Origin: Gemmatimonadetes bacterium T265
GTDB lineage: Bacteria; Gemmatimonadota; Gemmatimonadetes; Gemmatimonadales; Gemmatimonadaceae
Assembly: GCA_019973575.1 (NCBI GenBank)
Contig: BPUI01000001.1
Coordinates: forward strand, 2,368,342-2,432,341
Direction: 5' to 3'
DNA length: 64,000 bases
Part shown: positions 16,907-25,446 of the stretch, piece after piece
How the letters are laid out: every line of letters starts with the position of its first letter
How positions within the stretch are numbered: position 1 is the first letter of the stretch
The notes under the pieces: model-generated
Seen by the model: only the letters and a program-made list of their open reading frames with translations
Databases searched by the model: none
What the model was told of the DNA's origin: nothing
Position numbers and translations under genes: made by a program

Positions 16907-18877
16907 CTAACGGCGTTGGAACTCGGGCGCGCCGAGCGCGAGCCCGACGAGTTGGGCGAACGGATCGAGCGGGCGGACGGGGCCGGCGAACGGGGGCCGC
17001 GCCGCGCCGGGCTTGGCCGCCTCGCGCGCGACCGCGCCGGGGCTCGGCACGGGCTCGGCCCGGTCGGGGCGGTCGCCCGTGCTGTCGGCCATCATCGGGG
17101 CGGCCTGGGCCGCCTGCGCCGCGAGCGGGTTCTCGCCCTTCGCGAGCACCGCCCGCGTGTCGGGCGAGGCCTCGCCGCCGAGGAAGGCGCCGAGCACGCC
17201 GTCGATCTGCGCGGCGCGGTCCTCGCCCCGGAGCACCGCGTACTGCGGCCACGCGTCGAGCCGCGCGCCGGGCAGCCGGTTGGCCGCGACCGCCTCGCCG
17301 AAGTTGATGCGGTTGAGGATCGAGCCCGTGTTGAGCCACGCGGCGCCCGTCTCGGGCCAGCCGTCCGGCGCCTGGTGCCCGAACAGCGGCTGCCCGAGGC
17401 GCGCGACGAGCTGCGCCGTGCGCGCCGTCGTGTCGGCGGTCGCGCCTAACGCCCGCGCCGCGCTGGCGACGAGCTCGAACGGCGTCTTCACCTTCGCCCG
17501 GTAGGCGGCGCGGCTGAAGAACTCGGGGCTGTGCAGGATCACCGCGAGCGTGGCCCGGACGTCACCGTCGCTGCGCGTGAACGCGTCCGCCGCGCGCGCG
17601 ACGAGCGCCGTGCTCGGCGAGTCGCTCACGAAGCGCACGCACAGCTTGCGCGCGACGAACCGCGCGGTGCTCGGGTGCCGCGCGAGCAGGTCGAGCACGC
17701 GCTCGCCCTCGTCCTCGCCGCGGCCGGACGGGAACGCGTGGCCGAGGATCGTCTTCGCGTCCGCGTCGTGCCACTCGGGGCGGAAGACGAAGCCGCCGCC
17801 CCGCGCGGGCGGGGCGACCGTCCACCCCGTGAGCGCGCGCGCGACCTCGATCACGTCCTGCTGCGTGTAGCCCCCGTCGACGCCCAACGTGTGTAGCTCC
17901 AGCAGCTCGCGGCCGTAGTTCTCGTTGAGCCCGCGGCGGCGCGGCGCGGCCGGCGCGGACTGCGCGACCGGCCCCCGGTCCGCGCCCGACCGGCCGTCGA
18001 GCGTGCGCACGCCGCCGGCGCCGAGCGGGCGCCCGAACGTTCCGCCGCCGAACACCGGCCGGATGCGAAACCCCGCCAGCCGGCCGCCCCCGCCGCGCCG
18101 CGGCGCGAGCGTGCTGTGCGTGCTGTCGGCCTGGCTCTGGAAGTTGTCGAGGTACTGCAACATCGCCGGGCTGTGCGCGACCGCGCCTAACAGGTCGCGG
18201 AAGCGCCCCATCGCGTGCGCCCGGATCAGCGCGTCGTACTCCGGCAGGTAGTAGCGCAGCCGGTCCTTGCGGTCGTAGACATTGAAGTGGTTCTCCCAGA
18301 AGTCGACCATGACCTCCTGGAGCTGCCGCTCGCCCGCGACCGCACGCGCCGTCCGCGCCGCCTGGAGCTGGCCGACGAACACGTACGACTGGCGCGCGAG
18401 CTGTTTCGCCTGCGCGCTGTCCTGCGCCGTCATCACGGCCCCGGCCGCGGCGCGTTGCGCGAGGACCTGCCCCGGCGGCGGGTTCTCGGCCAGCAGCTGC
18501 GCGCCCGGCTCGGCGAGCGCGGGCCAGCGCGCCGCGACCGCCTGGCCCAGCGTGTCCGGAAGCCGTTCCGGAAAGAGCTGCTCGTCGATCCAGCGGTCGA
18601 CGCCTTCCGCCCGCACGCGCTCGTAGTCGCCCGGGCGCGCGCCGAACGTGAGGCGCGAGAGCACATGCCGCACCTGCTGGTCGGCCGTGAGTTCGCGCCC
18701 TTCGGTCGTGTAGTGCGCCGCGAAATCGGGGAGCGGCGCCGGATCGGCACGACCGCCCGCCCGCGGCGCGCTCGCACCCCCGGACGCGCACGCGCCGACG
18801 ACGAGGGAGATGCTGATGGCCGCGGCGACGACGCGCGCGAGGCGCCGCGGCGGACGGGAGCGGACGAAAGGTGCCAT
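16907..18877 (-). CDS. DUF1800 protein (exported, probable lipoprotein)
   Basis: 656 residues. The N-terminus has basic residues, a hydrophobic run and VVGACASGG, a likely lipobox. Hallmarks of the family are LSRLTFGARPGDYERV, VDRWIDEQL, QEVMVDFWENHFNVY, NENYGRELLELHTLGVDGGY, TQQDVIEVARALTGW and RFVARKLCVRFVSD. Its partner is the DUF1501 protein downstream; the pair is probably one envelope system. The stop TAG lies in the CGTTAGGC word (16905-16910), and two TTA Leu-Gly codon pairs are inside (17444, 18185). A fair sigma-70-like promoter lies upstream at 18943-18971. Confidence 0.9.
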   Translation of the reverse strand: MAPFVRSRPPRRLARVVAAAISISLVVGACASGGASAPRAGGRADPAPLPDFAAHYTTEGRELTADQQVRHVLSRLTFGARPGDYERVRAEGVDRWIDEQLFPERLPDTLGQAVAARWPALAEPGAQLLAENPPPGQVLAQRAAAGAVMTAQDSAQAKQLARQSYVFVGQLQAARTARAVAGERQLQEVMVDFWENHFNVYDRKDRLRYYLPEYDALIRAHAMGRFRDLLGAVAHSPAMLQYLDNFQSQADSTHSTLAPRRGGGGRLAGFRIRPVFGGGTFGRPLGAGGVRTLDGRSGADRGPVAQSAPAAPRRRGLNENYGRELLELHTLGVDGGYTQQDVIEVARALTGWTVAPPARGGGFVFRPEWHDADAKTILGHAFPSGRGEDEGERVLDLLARHPSTARFVARKLCVRFVSDSPSTALVARAADAFTRSDGDVRATLAVILHSPEFFSRAAYRAKVKTPFELVASAARALGATADTTARTAQLVARLGQPLFGHQAPDGWPETGAAWLNTGSILNRINFGEAVAANRLPGARLDAWPQYAVLRGEDRAAQIDGVLGAFLGGEASPDTRAVLAKGENPLAAQAAQAAPMMADSTGDRPDRAEPVPSPGAVAREAAKPGAARPPFAGPVRPLDPFAQLVGLALGAPEFQRR

Positions 18878-18942
18878 GTAGAAAACTCGGATCGGAGCCG
18901 CAGGGAGCGGCGTGCGTACGCTGGTCGCGCAGGCGACGGGGA

Positions 18943-18971
18943 AATAGACGGTCGGGCGGAGACGACGTTAA
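18943..18971 (-). promoter_or_regulatory. Candidate promoter for the DUF1800-DUF1501 operon
   Basis: On the minus strand, TTAACG (18966-18971) and TCTATT (18943-18948) are separated by exactly 17 bp, each matching four of six sigma-70 consensus bases. The start codon at 18877 follows about 65 bases further on. Confidence 0.5.
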
Positions 18972-19041
18972 GCGCGCGGCGGCCCGCCACCAGAGCCCGC
19001 GGGCCGTACATTCGTCCAAGAATCCCCGCCCGCCGTCTCGC

Positions 19042-19548
19042 GTGCCGACCACCCGCCCTCATGTTCTCGCCGCCGCGCCGCCGCGGCGTCCATCGCCCGT
19101 CGTACGGGGCGGCGCCCTCGCCGCCGCGGCGGCGGTCGGAGTGATGATCGGGCTCGGGGTGCGCGGGTTCGGGTCGGATGGGTGGGCGACGGCGCTCGCG
19201 CGGCTCTCGGTCGTCGCGCTTCGCCTGCGTGGGCTCCCGGAGTTCATTACCCCGGATCGCGACGGGGGAACCGCCGCGGTCTACGGCGGCGTGCACGTCG
19301 CGGCCGTCGCGGCGGCGTGGGGCGTCGTCGTCGGTGCCGTGCGCCGCCGGCTTGTGGAGCGGAGAGTCGCGGCGCGCTACGCCGCCCTGGCGACCGTCGG
19401 AGTGCTCGCCGCTCTCGCGGCCGCCGACGCGTTCCTCCCCGCGCCGTTTCGCCTCGCGGCCGGGACTTTGGCCGGCGCCGAATGGGGGTTGATGGTCGGC
19501 GTCGTCGCGGCGGGTGCTTGGACGGGCGCCCATACGACCGAGTCGTAA
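19042..19548 (+). CDS. Small integral membrane protein, unknown
   Basis: 168 residues from GTG 19042. There are about four hydrophobic segments: GGALAAAAAVGVMIGLGV, GVHVAAVAAAWGVVVGAV, ALATVGVLAALAAADAFL and LMVGVVAAGAWTG. The second half of the first loop holds RLSVVALRLRGLPEFI. No family is recognised. A TACATT at 19007-19012 may be its -10. The divergent neighbour is DUF1800. A small palindrome TACGAC-CGA-GTCGTA overlaps its stop codon. Confidence 0.55.
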   Translation: MPTTRPHVLAAAPPRRPSPVVRGGALAAAAAVGVMIGLGVRGFGSDGWATALARLSVVALRLRGLPEFITPDRDGGTAAVYGGVHVAAVAAAWGVVVGAVRRRLVERRVAARYAALATVGVLAALAAADAFLPAPFRLAAGTLAGAEWGLMVGVVAAGAWTGAHTTES

Positions 19549-19566
19549 CGCCGTCGTCATACGATT

Positions 19567-19582
19567 GTGGCGTAAACGCCAC
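19567..19582. terminator. Short hairpin GTGGCGT-AA-ACGCCAC after the membrane protein gene
   Basis: A perfect 7-bp stem with a two-base loop lies 19 bp after the stop at 19548. It is part of a relatively A+T-rich 236-bp gap that also has a TATAGG -10-like element near 19634 for the next gene. Confidence 0.4.
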
Positions 19583-19784
19583 CGTGTGGTGACGTGTCTC
19601 ACCCATCGTGCGTCGCAGGGGCACACAGGGACGATATAGGCGCGCACGGCCGGTGACCGGGAGCGGTACGCCCGGGTCTGCCATGCGGAGAGACCCGAAA
19701 CGGCGTCGCCGTCCGTGTGTGTTCTCTCTCACGGACCGCGTGTGCGCGGCCCCAACTGCCGAGCGGGGCTCGGCGGAGGAGCGT

Positions 19785-20360
19785 ATGGACATCCTCGTCC
19801 TGCTCGCCGACGGTGACGACGGCGTCGGCGCGATGGCGGGCGACGGCCTTCCGATCGCGCACGTCCGCTCGAGCCCCGACCCACGCGCGTACAACGTCGG
19901 CTTCGGCCGCGGCGCGCGCGAGGTCGTGACGCTTTACGGCGCGGCAGAGGCGGACTGCCTTGCGGTCGCGATCGCGGCGGCGGTCGAGGGGCGCCGGACG
20001 GAAGGAACGCCGCCGGACGCCGTGCGGCAACTCGGCGTGTGGGCGGACCGCGGCGCGGTGGGTGACGTCGCCTGGCGCGACCGCGCGACGGGCAACGTCG
20101 TGACGCAGGACGTCGCGATCTCGGCCGCGGCCATCGCGGGGACGGCAGGTCGCGTGCTGCGCGAGCACGGTCGCGCCATTCGGCAGACGATCGCCGGGCT
20201 CGTGATGCCCGACTGGCCCGAAGGCACCCGGCGCGCCATTCACGTGACGCTCCGCCACTTCGGCGATCTCGCGGCGGTCAGCGGCCCGAGCGACGCGCTC
20301 CTGGCGTCGTTCCGCGAGGCGGACGGGTACGACGACCTGCACGACGAGATGGCCGACTGA
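19785..20360 (+). CDS. Hypothetical cytosolic protein
   Basis: 191 residues. The start is set by GGAGGA at 19775-19780, four bases before the ATG. The first part is acidic (MDILVLLADGDDGVGAMAGD). Ala-rich helices follow, with GTAGRVLREHGRAIRQTIAG and IHVTLRHFGDLAAVSG, and the C-terminus is acidic (ADGYDDLHDEMAD). There is no signal peptide, membrane span or motif that I recognise. Upstream in-frame codons read as Arg-rich non-protein sequence, supporting the chosen start. Confidence 0.6.
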   Translation: MDILVLLADGDDGVGAMAGDGLPIAHVRSSPDPRAYNVGFGRGAREVVTLYGAAEADCLAVAIAAAVEGRRTEGTPPDAVRQLGVWADRGAVGDVAWRDRATGNVVTQDVAISAAAIAGTAGRVLREHGRAIRQTIAGLVMPDWPEGTRRAIHVTLRHFGDLAAVSGPSDALLASFREADGYDDLHDEMAD

Positions 20361-20405
20361 GCGCCGCGGTGGGCGGCCGTCGCGTACGGCTCGATACGTT
20401 GCCGC

Positions 20406-21950
20406 ATGCCACTCGCTCCCCCGCTCGCACCCGCTGCCCCGCTCCCCGGCGAAGCCGTTCTCGCCGCCATCCTCGCCGACGCGCGCCCTGAGGCGGCGGC
20501 ACCCTTCATCGCACTAGCCGCCGCCTACTTCGCCGACGCCGGCGCGGGCCGCGGGGCGGTGAACTCGGGGCTCGCCCCGGCGGAACTCGCGGCCCGCTTC
20601 GACGAGCCGCTCCCGCGCGGTGGCCGCCCGCTCACCGACGTCGCGGCCCGGCTCGCGCGCGACGTGGTGCCCGACGCCAACCGGCTCTCGCACCCTATGT
20701 CGCTCGGCCATCAGGTCGCCGCGCCGCTCCCGGTCGCGGTCTGGACCGAGAACGTCGTCGCCGCATTGAACCAGTCCGTCGCGGTGCAGGAAATGTCGCC
20801 AACGGGGACCGCGGTCGAGGCGCGCGTGATCCGCTGGATGGCCGACCTCGCCGGTTTTGGGCCGGCAGCAGGCGGCACGTTCACCTCGGGCGGGACCGAA
20901 GCGACGTTCGCGGCGCTCCTCGCCGCGCGCAGTCGCGCGGTGCCGGACGTGTGGACCGCCGGGCTCGGCGCCGAGCCGCCGGTCGTCGTCTGCGGCGAAC
21001 ACGCGCACTACGCCGTGACCCGGGCGGCGGGCGAGATGGGACTCGGGACGCGGAACGTTGTGGCCGTACCATCGCGCGATCCCGCAGGCGGCGACTTCCG
21101 GATCGACGCGCGCGCCCTCGCCCGCACGCTCGGCGACCTGAACGCGTCCGGCCGGCGCGTGATGGCGGTCGTCGCCACGGCTGGCTCGACGGCGACCGGC
21201 AGCTTCGACGAGGTCGCTGGCGTCGCAGACGCGTGCGCGGCCTACGGCCACTGGCTCCACGTCGACGGGGCGCACGGCGCGTCGGCGCTGCTCTCGGACG
21301 CGCACCATCACCGCCTGCGCGGCCTCGAGCGCGCGCACTCGCTCGCCTGGGACCCGCACAAGATGCTCCTGCTGCCGCTCGCGGCCGGTGTGGTGCTCGT
21401 CCGCGACGAGCGCTGGCTGGACGGCGCGTTCGCCCAGGCCGCTCCGTACCTCTTTACGCCGCGGGGGGCGAGCGCCGCCGACCTTGCGGACGCTGAGGAG
21501 TTCGACCACGCGCCGCCGCGGGGCTGGGACCAGGGCGTGCGGAGCTTCCAGTGCTCGCGACGGGCCGACGCGCTCAAGCTCTGGGTCGCGCTCCAGCGAC
21601 ACGGCGCCGACGGACTCGGCGCGCTCTACGACCGGCTGTGCGCGCTCGCCGCACGGCTGCACGCGCGCCTCGACGCGCACCCGGCGTTCGAGACGCTGCA
21701 CGCGCCCGAGTCGAACATCCTCTGCTTCCGGCGAACCGCCGTCTCGCTCGGCGGTCTGAAGGACGGCGAGGCGCTCGATGCTGCACACGCCGCGGTCCGC
21801 GCGCGCTACAACGCGTCCGGCGCCGGGTGGATCACGACGACGGTCCTCGGCGGGCGCCGCGTCTTGCGGATCACGGTCATGAACCCGCGCACGACGGACG
21901 CCCACCTGGCGGCGCTCGTGGACGGGCTCGCGGCGACGCCAGCGGGTTGA
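20406..21950 (+). CDS. PLP-dependent group II decarboxylase (diaminobutyrate/aromatic amino acid decarboxylase-like)
   Basis: 514 residues. Fold-type I PLP enzyme of the glutamate / L-2,4-diaminobutyrate / aromatic amino acid decarboxylase group. Key segments are LSHPMSLGHQVAAPLP, AVQEMSPTGTAVEARVI, GTFTSGGTEATFAALLAAR, WLHVDGAHGASALL (PLP-pyridine Asp) and SLAWDPHKMLLLPL with Schiff-base Lys319. CGEHAHYAVTRAAGEMGLG holds the ring-stacking histidine region. The substrate cannot be read; the family makes diamines or aromatic amines. It is 45 bp after the orphan gene at 19785-20360 and may be co-transcribed with it. Confidence 0.9.
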   Translation: MPLAPPLAPAAPLPGEAVLAAILADARPEAAAPFIALAAAYFADAGAGRGAVNSGLAPAELAARFDEPLPRGGRPLTDVAARLARDVVPDANRLSHPMSLGHQVAAPLPVAVWTENVVAALNQSVAVQEMSPTGTAVEARVIRWMADLAGFGPAAGGTFTSGGTEATFAALLAARSRAVPDVWTAGLGAEPPVVVCGEHAHYAVTRAAGEMGLGTRNVVAVPSRDPAGGDFRIDARALARTLGDLNASGRRVMAVVATAGSTATGSFDEVAGVADACAAYGHWLHVDGAHGASALLSDAHHHRLRGLERAHSLAWDPHKMLLLPLAAGVVLVRDERWLDGAFAQAAPYLFTPRGASAADLADAEEFDHAPPRGWDQGVRSFQCSRRADALKLWVALQRHGADGLGALYDRLCALAARLHARLDAHPAFETLHAPESNILCFRRTAVSLGGLKDGEALDAAHAAVRARYNASGAGWITTTVLGGRRVLRITVMNPRTTDAHLAALVDGLAATPAG

Positions 21951-22138
21951 GGCAGGCGACGTTGACGGCTCGTGACGACCCGTCGTCGGACGCTACGGGC
22001 GCCGGGCGTGGCATGTGCGTTGCGCTTTAGCGAATCCAGTAGCGCGGCGTCCGGTCTCGACGCATCTCCGACGTCGCCATCTCGAGCCGTCACATGCAGC
22101 ATCCCGTCAATCCGGCCTCGCCGAGGTCCCCCGTCACT

Positions 22139-22306
22139 ATGTCCGATACCTCGTCCCGCGACGCTGGCGGCGACGCCCGCTCCACGCGCGAGGTGCCCGA
22201 CGCGCAGCTCTGGCGCGACGCGATCGGGGCGGCGCGACGGGCGGCCGCCGAGGCGGCTGAGATCCGGCTCGCGATCGAAGCGGCGCGTCCCGCGACGCGC
22301 GACTGA
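22139..22306 (+). CDS. Possible small acidic/helical protein
   Basis: 55 residues from ATG 22139 (MSDTSSRDAGGDA...), or 70 from ATG 22094. After a polar start comes DAQLWRDAIGAARRAAAEAAEIRLAIEAAR, a clean amphipathic helix. The composition is protein-like, but there is no SD and no known family, so it remains uncertain. Confidence 0.35.
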   Translation: MSDTSSRDAGGDARSTREVPDAQLWRDAIGAARRAAAEAAEIRLAIEAARPATRD

Positions 22307-22797
22307 TCGGCGGCGCGGGGATCCCGCGGACGTGTCCGCAACAAGGGCCTCAGCGGTCCGCGGGCGTCCGATTGGTCGAGGTTCGTGGGACCGGTCGGCG
22401 CTCGTCGGGCCAGTCCGTGGCGGCCCGACGCTTCCTTGCCGGTCATCCTGAGCGCAGCGAGGGATCGTGCGTGCGGTACACGGGGCTGTGTCGGGCCGCG
22501 ACGCTCCGCCCCGGCGTGCGGGTCTCCACGCAGTTCACAGAAGATCCTTCGCTCCGCTCAGGACGACAGGGCCGCGCTGCCCGACACGGCGGCGCTGTGT
22601 GACACAGTGAGTCCGCGCGACAGGGTAAGGTTGTTTCGCCAGGTCGGGTCGCGTGACAGGGCGGGGTCGGCGCCGCCTTCGCGCGGAGCGACGGGCCGGG
22701 CACGTTCCCGGGAGCGGTAGATTCCGGAGATTCCGGTACGGTACGGCGCGCCGTCCGCGACGACCGGACCGCCTCCGACACCGCTTCCCGGCAAGTT
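22307..22797. other. 491-bp intergenic region upstream of ettA
   Basis: It holds the REP-type inverted pair (22442-22567). Just before ettA there is a short cluster of repeats, GATTCCG twice and GGTACG twice, around 22719-22745, with a -10-like TAGATT at 22718-22723. I see no convincing coding frame here. Confidence 0.5.
22442..22567. repeat. REP-type inverted pair (REPIN-like)
   Basis: A 25-base unit at 22442-22466 (GTCATCCTGAGCGCAGCGA...) recurs in reverse orientation at 22543-22567 (its complement reads GTCGTCCTGAGCGGAGCGA...), with 76 bp between. The two agree at all but three or four positions. The same core GAGCGCAGCGA forms the loop of the terminator hairpin at 6594-6634. Inverted pairs of short palindromic units in intergenic DNA are the layout of REPIN/BIME elements. 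No RAYT transposase is in this window. Confidence 0.7.
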
Positions 22798-24468
22798 ATG
22801 GCTCCGCAGTTCATCTACGTCATGAAGGGCCTGCGCAAGGTGATCCCGCCCAACCGGATCATCCTCGACGACATCTGGCTCTCGTTCTACCCCGGCGCCA
22901 AGATCGGCGTCCTCGGCCCGAACGGGGCGGGCAAGTCCTCGCTGCTGCGGATCATGGCCGGCGTCGACACCGACTTTCAGGGCGAGGCGTGGGCCCACAA
23001 GGGCACGCGCATCGGCTACTTGCCGCAGGAGCCGCAGCTCGACCCGACGAAGGACGTGCGCGGCAACGTCGAGGAGGCGCTGAAGCACCAGCGCGGCATG
23101 CTCGACCGCTACAACGAGATCAGCGCCGCGTTCGCCGAGGCGGATGCCGACTTCGAGAAGCTGATGGACGAGCAGGCGCGCGTGCAGGAGTACATCGACA
23201 CGCACGACCTCTGGAACCTCGACAACAAGATCGAGGTCGCGATGGACGCGCTCCGCCTGCCGCCGGGCGACGCCGACGTCACGCACCTCTCGGGCGGCGA
23301 GCGGCGTCGCGTGGCGCTCTGCAAGGTGCTGCTCGAAGAGCCCGACATGCTGCTCCTCGACGAGCCCACGAACCACCTCGACGCCGAGTCGGTGGCGTGG
23401 CTCGAACAGCACCTCGAGAGCTTCCCCGGAACCGTCGTCGCGATCACGCACGACCGCTACTTCCTCGACAACGTCGCGAAGTGGATCCTCGAGCTCGACC
23501 GCGGGCGCGGCGTGCCGTACGAGGGCAACTACTCCGGCTGGCTCGAGCAGAAAAAGGACCGCCTCGCGCGCGAGGAGAAGCACGCGAGCGCCCGGCAGCG
23601 CACGCTCGAACGCGAGCTGGAGTGGGTGCGGATGTCGCCGCGCGCGCGGCAGAGCAAAAGCAAGGCGCGCCTGCAGGCCTACGAGCAGCTCGCCAGCGAG
23701 GCCCAACAGGAGAAGGTGGCGCAGAACGAAATCGTCATCCCGCCCGCGCCGCGGCTCGGCAACGAGGTCGTCACGACGCGCGACCTCCGCAAGGGGTTCG
23801 GCGACCGGCTGCTCATCGACGGCCTCACGTTCCAGCTGCCGCGCGCGGGGATCGTCGGCATCATCGGGCCTAACGGCGCCGGGAAGACGACGTTCTTCAA
23901 GATGGTCGCCGGCCAGGAGACGCCCGACGAGGGGCAGGTCAAGCTCGGCGAAACGGTCGTGTTAGGCTACGTCGACCAGAACCGCACGCTCGAGGCCAAG
24001 AACACCGTCTGGCAGGAGATCTCGGGCGGGCAGGAGACGGTGATGGTCGGCAAGCGCGAGATGAACACCCGCGCCTACCTGTCGTCCTTCAACTTCAAAG
24101 GCACCGACCAGCAGAAGAAGGTCGGCGACACGTCGGGCGGCGAGCGCAACCGGCTGCACCTCGCCAAGACGCTCATGACGGGCTCGAACCTGCTGCTCCT
24201 CGACGAGCCGACGAACGACCTCGACGTCGACACGTTGCGCGCGCTCGAGGAGGCGCTGCTCGACTTCTCGGGGTGCGCGGTCGTGATCTCGCACGACCGG
24301 TGGTTCCTGGACCGCGTCGCGACGCACATCCTCGCGTTCGAGGGGGACAGCGAGGTGGTGTGGCACGAGGGGAACTACGGGTCGTACATCGAGGACCTGA
24401 AGCGGCGGAAGGGGCCCGACGCGGACCAGCCGCACCGCGTGCAGTACAAGAAGCTGGTCCGCGCGTAA
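22798..24468 (+). CDS. ettA: Energy-dependent translational throttle EttA (ABC-F)
   Basis: 556 residues. Soluble tandem-ABC protein that binds the ribosomal E site and gates early elongation according to ATP/ADP. Two full ATPase domains are present: first Walker [10 protein letters not shown] (~40-48), signature [12 protein letters not shown] and [11 protein letters not shown]; second GPNGAGKTT, signature [12 protein letters not shown] and [11 protein letters not shown]. The start, [20 protein letters not shown], is diagnostic of EttA. The linker has [20 protein letters not shown], the P-site-tRNA-interaction motif region. The start ATG lies in CAAGTTATGG without a strong SD. GPNG in the second domain is encoded through the GCCTAACG word (23868). 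A hairpin follows the gene. Confidence 0.97.
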   Translation: MAPQFIYVMKGLRKVIPPNRIILDDIWLSFYPGAKIGVLGPNGAGKSSLLRIMAGVDTDFQGEAWAHKGTRIGYLPQEPQLDPTKDVRGNVEEALKHQRGMLDRYNEISAAFAEADADFEKLMDEQARVQEYIDTHDLWNLDNKIEVAMDALRLPPGDADVTHLSGGERRRVALCKVLLEEPDMLLLDEPTNHLDAESVAWLEQHLESFPGTVVAITHDRYFLDNVAKWILELDRGRGVPYEGNYSGWLEQKKDRLAREEKHASARQRTLERELEWVRMSPRARQSKSKARLQAYEQLASEAQQEKVAQNEIVIPPAPRLGNEVVTTRDLRKGFGDRLLIDGLTFQLPRAGIVGIIGPNGAGKTTFFKMVAGQETPDEGQVKLGETVVLGYVDQNRTLEAKNTVWQEISGGQETVMVGKREMNTRAYLSSFNFKGTDQQKKVGDTSGGERNRLHLAKTLMTGSNLLLLDEPTNDLDVDTLRALEEALLDFSGCAVVISHDRWFLDRVATHILAFEGDSEVVWHEGNYGSYIEDLKRRKGPDADQPHRVQYKKLVRA

Positions 24469-24474
24469 GCGCGG

Positions 24475-24496
24475 CGGGCGCCCACATGGGCGCCCG
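24475..24496 (+). terminator. Perfect 9-bp hairpin after ettA
   Basis: CGGGCGCCC (24475-24483) and GGGCGCCCG (24488-24496) flank the loop ACAT. It starts seven bases after the stop codon. There is no U-run, so it may pause RNA polymerase or protect the 3' end rather than being a classical intrinsic terminator. Confidence 0.55.
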
Positions 24497-24657
24497 TACG
24501 TGCGGAAGGCGGCCGCAAAGAGGGGAGATGGGTCGGGCGGGACGGGTGACGGGCGTGGCGTCGGCGCGTCCCTGTCGCACGCGGGCCACACGGATGGCCC
24601 ATCCCGCCCTTCCCAGGCCCGCCGCGCAGCGTCGCGGTGGGCCCTGCCGCCCCCCGC

Positions 24658-25446
24658 GTGCCCGTCTGGTCCCGTCGCCCCCTCGCCGAGCGGCGTCGCT
24701 CGGTCCGTACCGGCCTCGCCCGACTCGTCGCCTGGACGTGCCGAGCGCTGGCCGTCCTCTCGCTCCTGACCGGAGCGCACCCGCTCCTCGCGCAAGGCGA
24801 CGCACGGGCGGCCCGCGCGGCCGATACGACGTCCGGGGCGCGCCCGACGCGCGCGGGCCGGACCCGCCTCACCGGCGAGTGGCTGCAGGCGAGCGCCGGC
24901 CCGATCGGCCGGCACGCGCTGCCGAGCCTGGCGGCAACGCTCGCTCGGTCGCGCGACCGCGGGCGGCTCGCCGGGACCGAGCTCGAACTCGGCTGGCTGC
25001 GCGCGGCACGCCCGACGACCACGGCCGAGGGGGTCAGCGCGGGGATCGCGCGCCCGCTGAGTGTGGGCCGGGTCACCATGCGCCCCGGCTTTGCTGTGCT
25101 CGTGGGGCGCGCGATCTCGACGGTCGATTCCGGCGGCTACGACTGGCGCGGCATCGCGCCGCCGTATCTCGGACAGACCGGGTATCAGGACCGGCCGCGC
25201 CTGACGAGCGGCGCGACTGTCGGCGCGGGGCTGCAGCTGGGCGCGGACGTGGCGCTCTGGCGCGGCGTGCACGCGACCGGGTCGATGCGGCGCTGGACCT
25301 TCACGGGCGACGTGATCCGCGCGAATCGCTCCCCGTTCCTCGCCGGGTTCGGCCTCGCGTTCGACCGCGCGCGGCGCGCGACGGGCCAGCCGAACGCGCG
25401 CGAGATCCCCCGGGTCGCGGCCGCGCCGCAGGACACGACGCGATGA
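24658..25446 (+). CDS. Exported beta-rich (outer-membrane-like) protein, first gene of surface operon
   Basis: 262 residues from GTG 24658 (a GTG at 24637 adds seven). A basic N-terminus and ALAVLSLLTGAHPLLAQ form a signal peptide. The mature part has alternating hydrophobic strands, such as TELELGWLRA, VTMRPGFAVLVGRA, ATVGAGLQLGADVALW and HATGSMRRWTFTGDVI, as in small outer-membrane barrels. No family is recognised. Its TGA overlaps the ATG of the giant lectin lipoprotein as ATGA, so the two are translationally coupled and probably work together, perhaps as an outer-membrane partner of the surface protein. Confidence 0.6.
   Translation: MPVWSRRPLAERRRSVRTGLARLVAWTCRALAVLSLLTGAHPLLAQGDARAARAADTTSGARPTRAGRTRLTGEWLQASAGPIGRHALPSLAATLARSRDRGRLAGTELELGWLRAARPTTTAEGVSAGIARPLSVGRVTMRPGFAVLVGRAISTVDSGGYDWRGIAPPYLGQTGYQDRPRLTSGATVGAGLQLGADVALWRGVHATGSMRRWTFTGDVIRANRSPFLAGFGLAFDRARRATGQPNAREIPRVAAAPQDTTR

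Noticed and set aside
24273-25442. 390-codon upstream extension of the lectin lipoprotein frame
   Set aside because: It overlaps the end of ettA and the barrel-like gene in another frame and is Arg/Pro-rich; the lipobox after ATG 25443 sets the true start.
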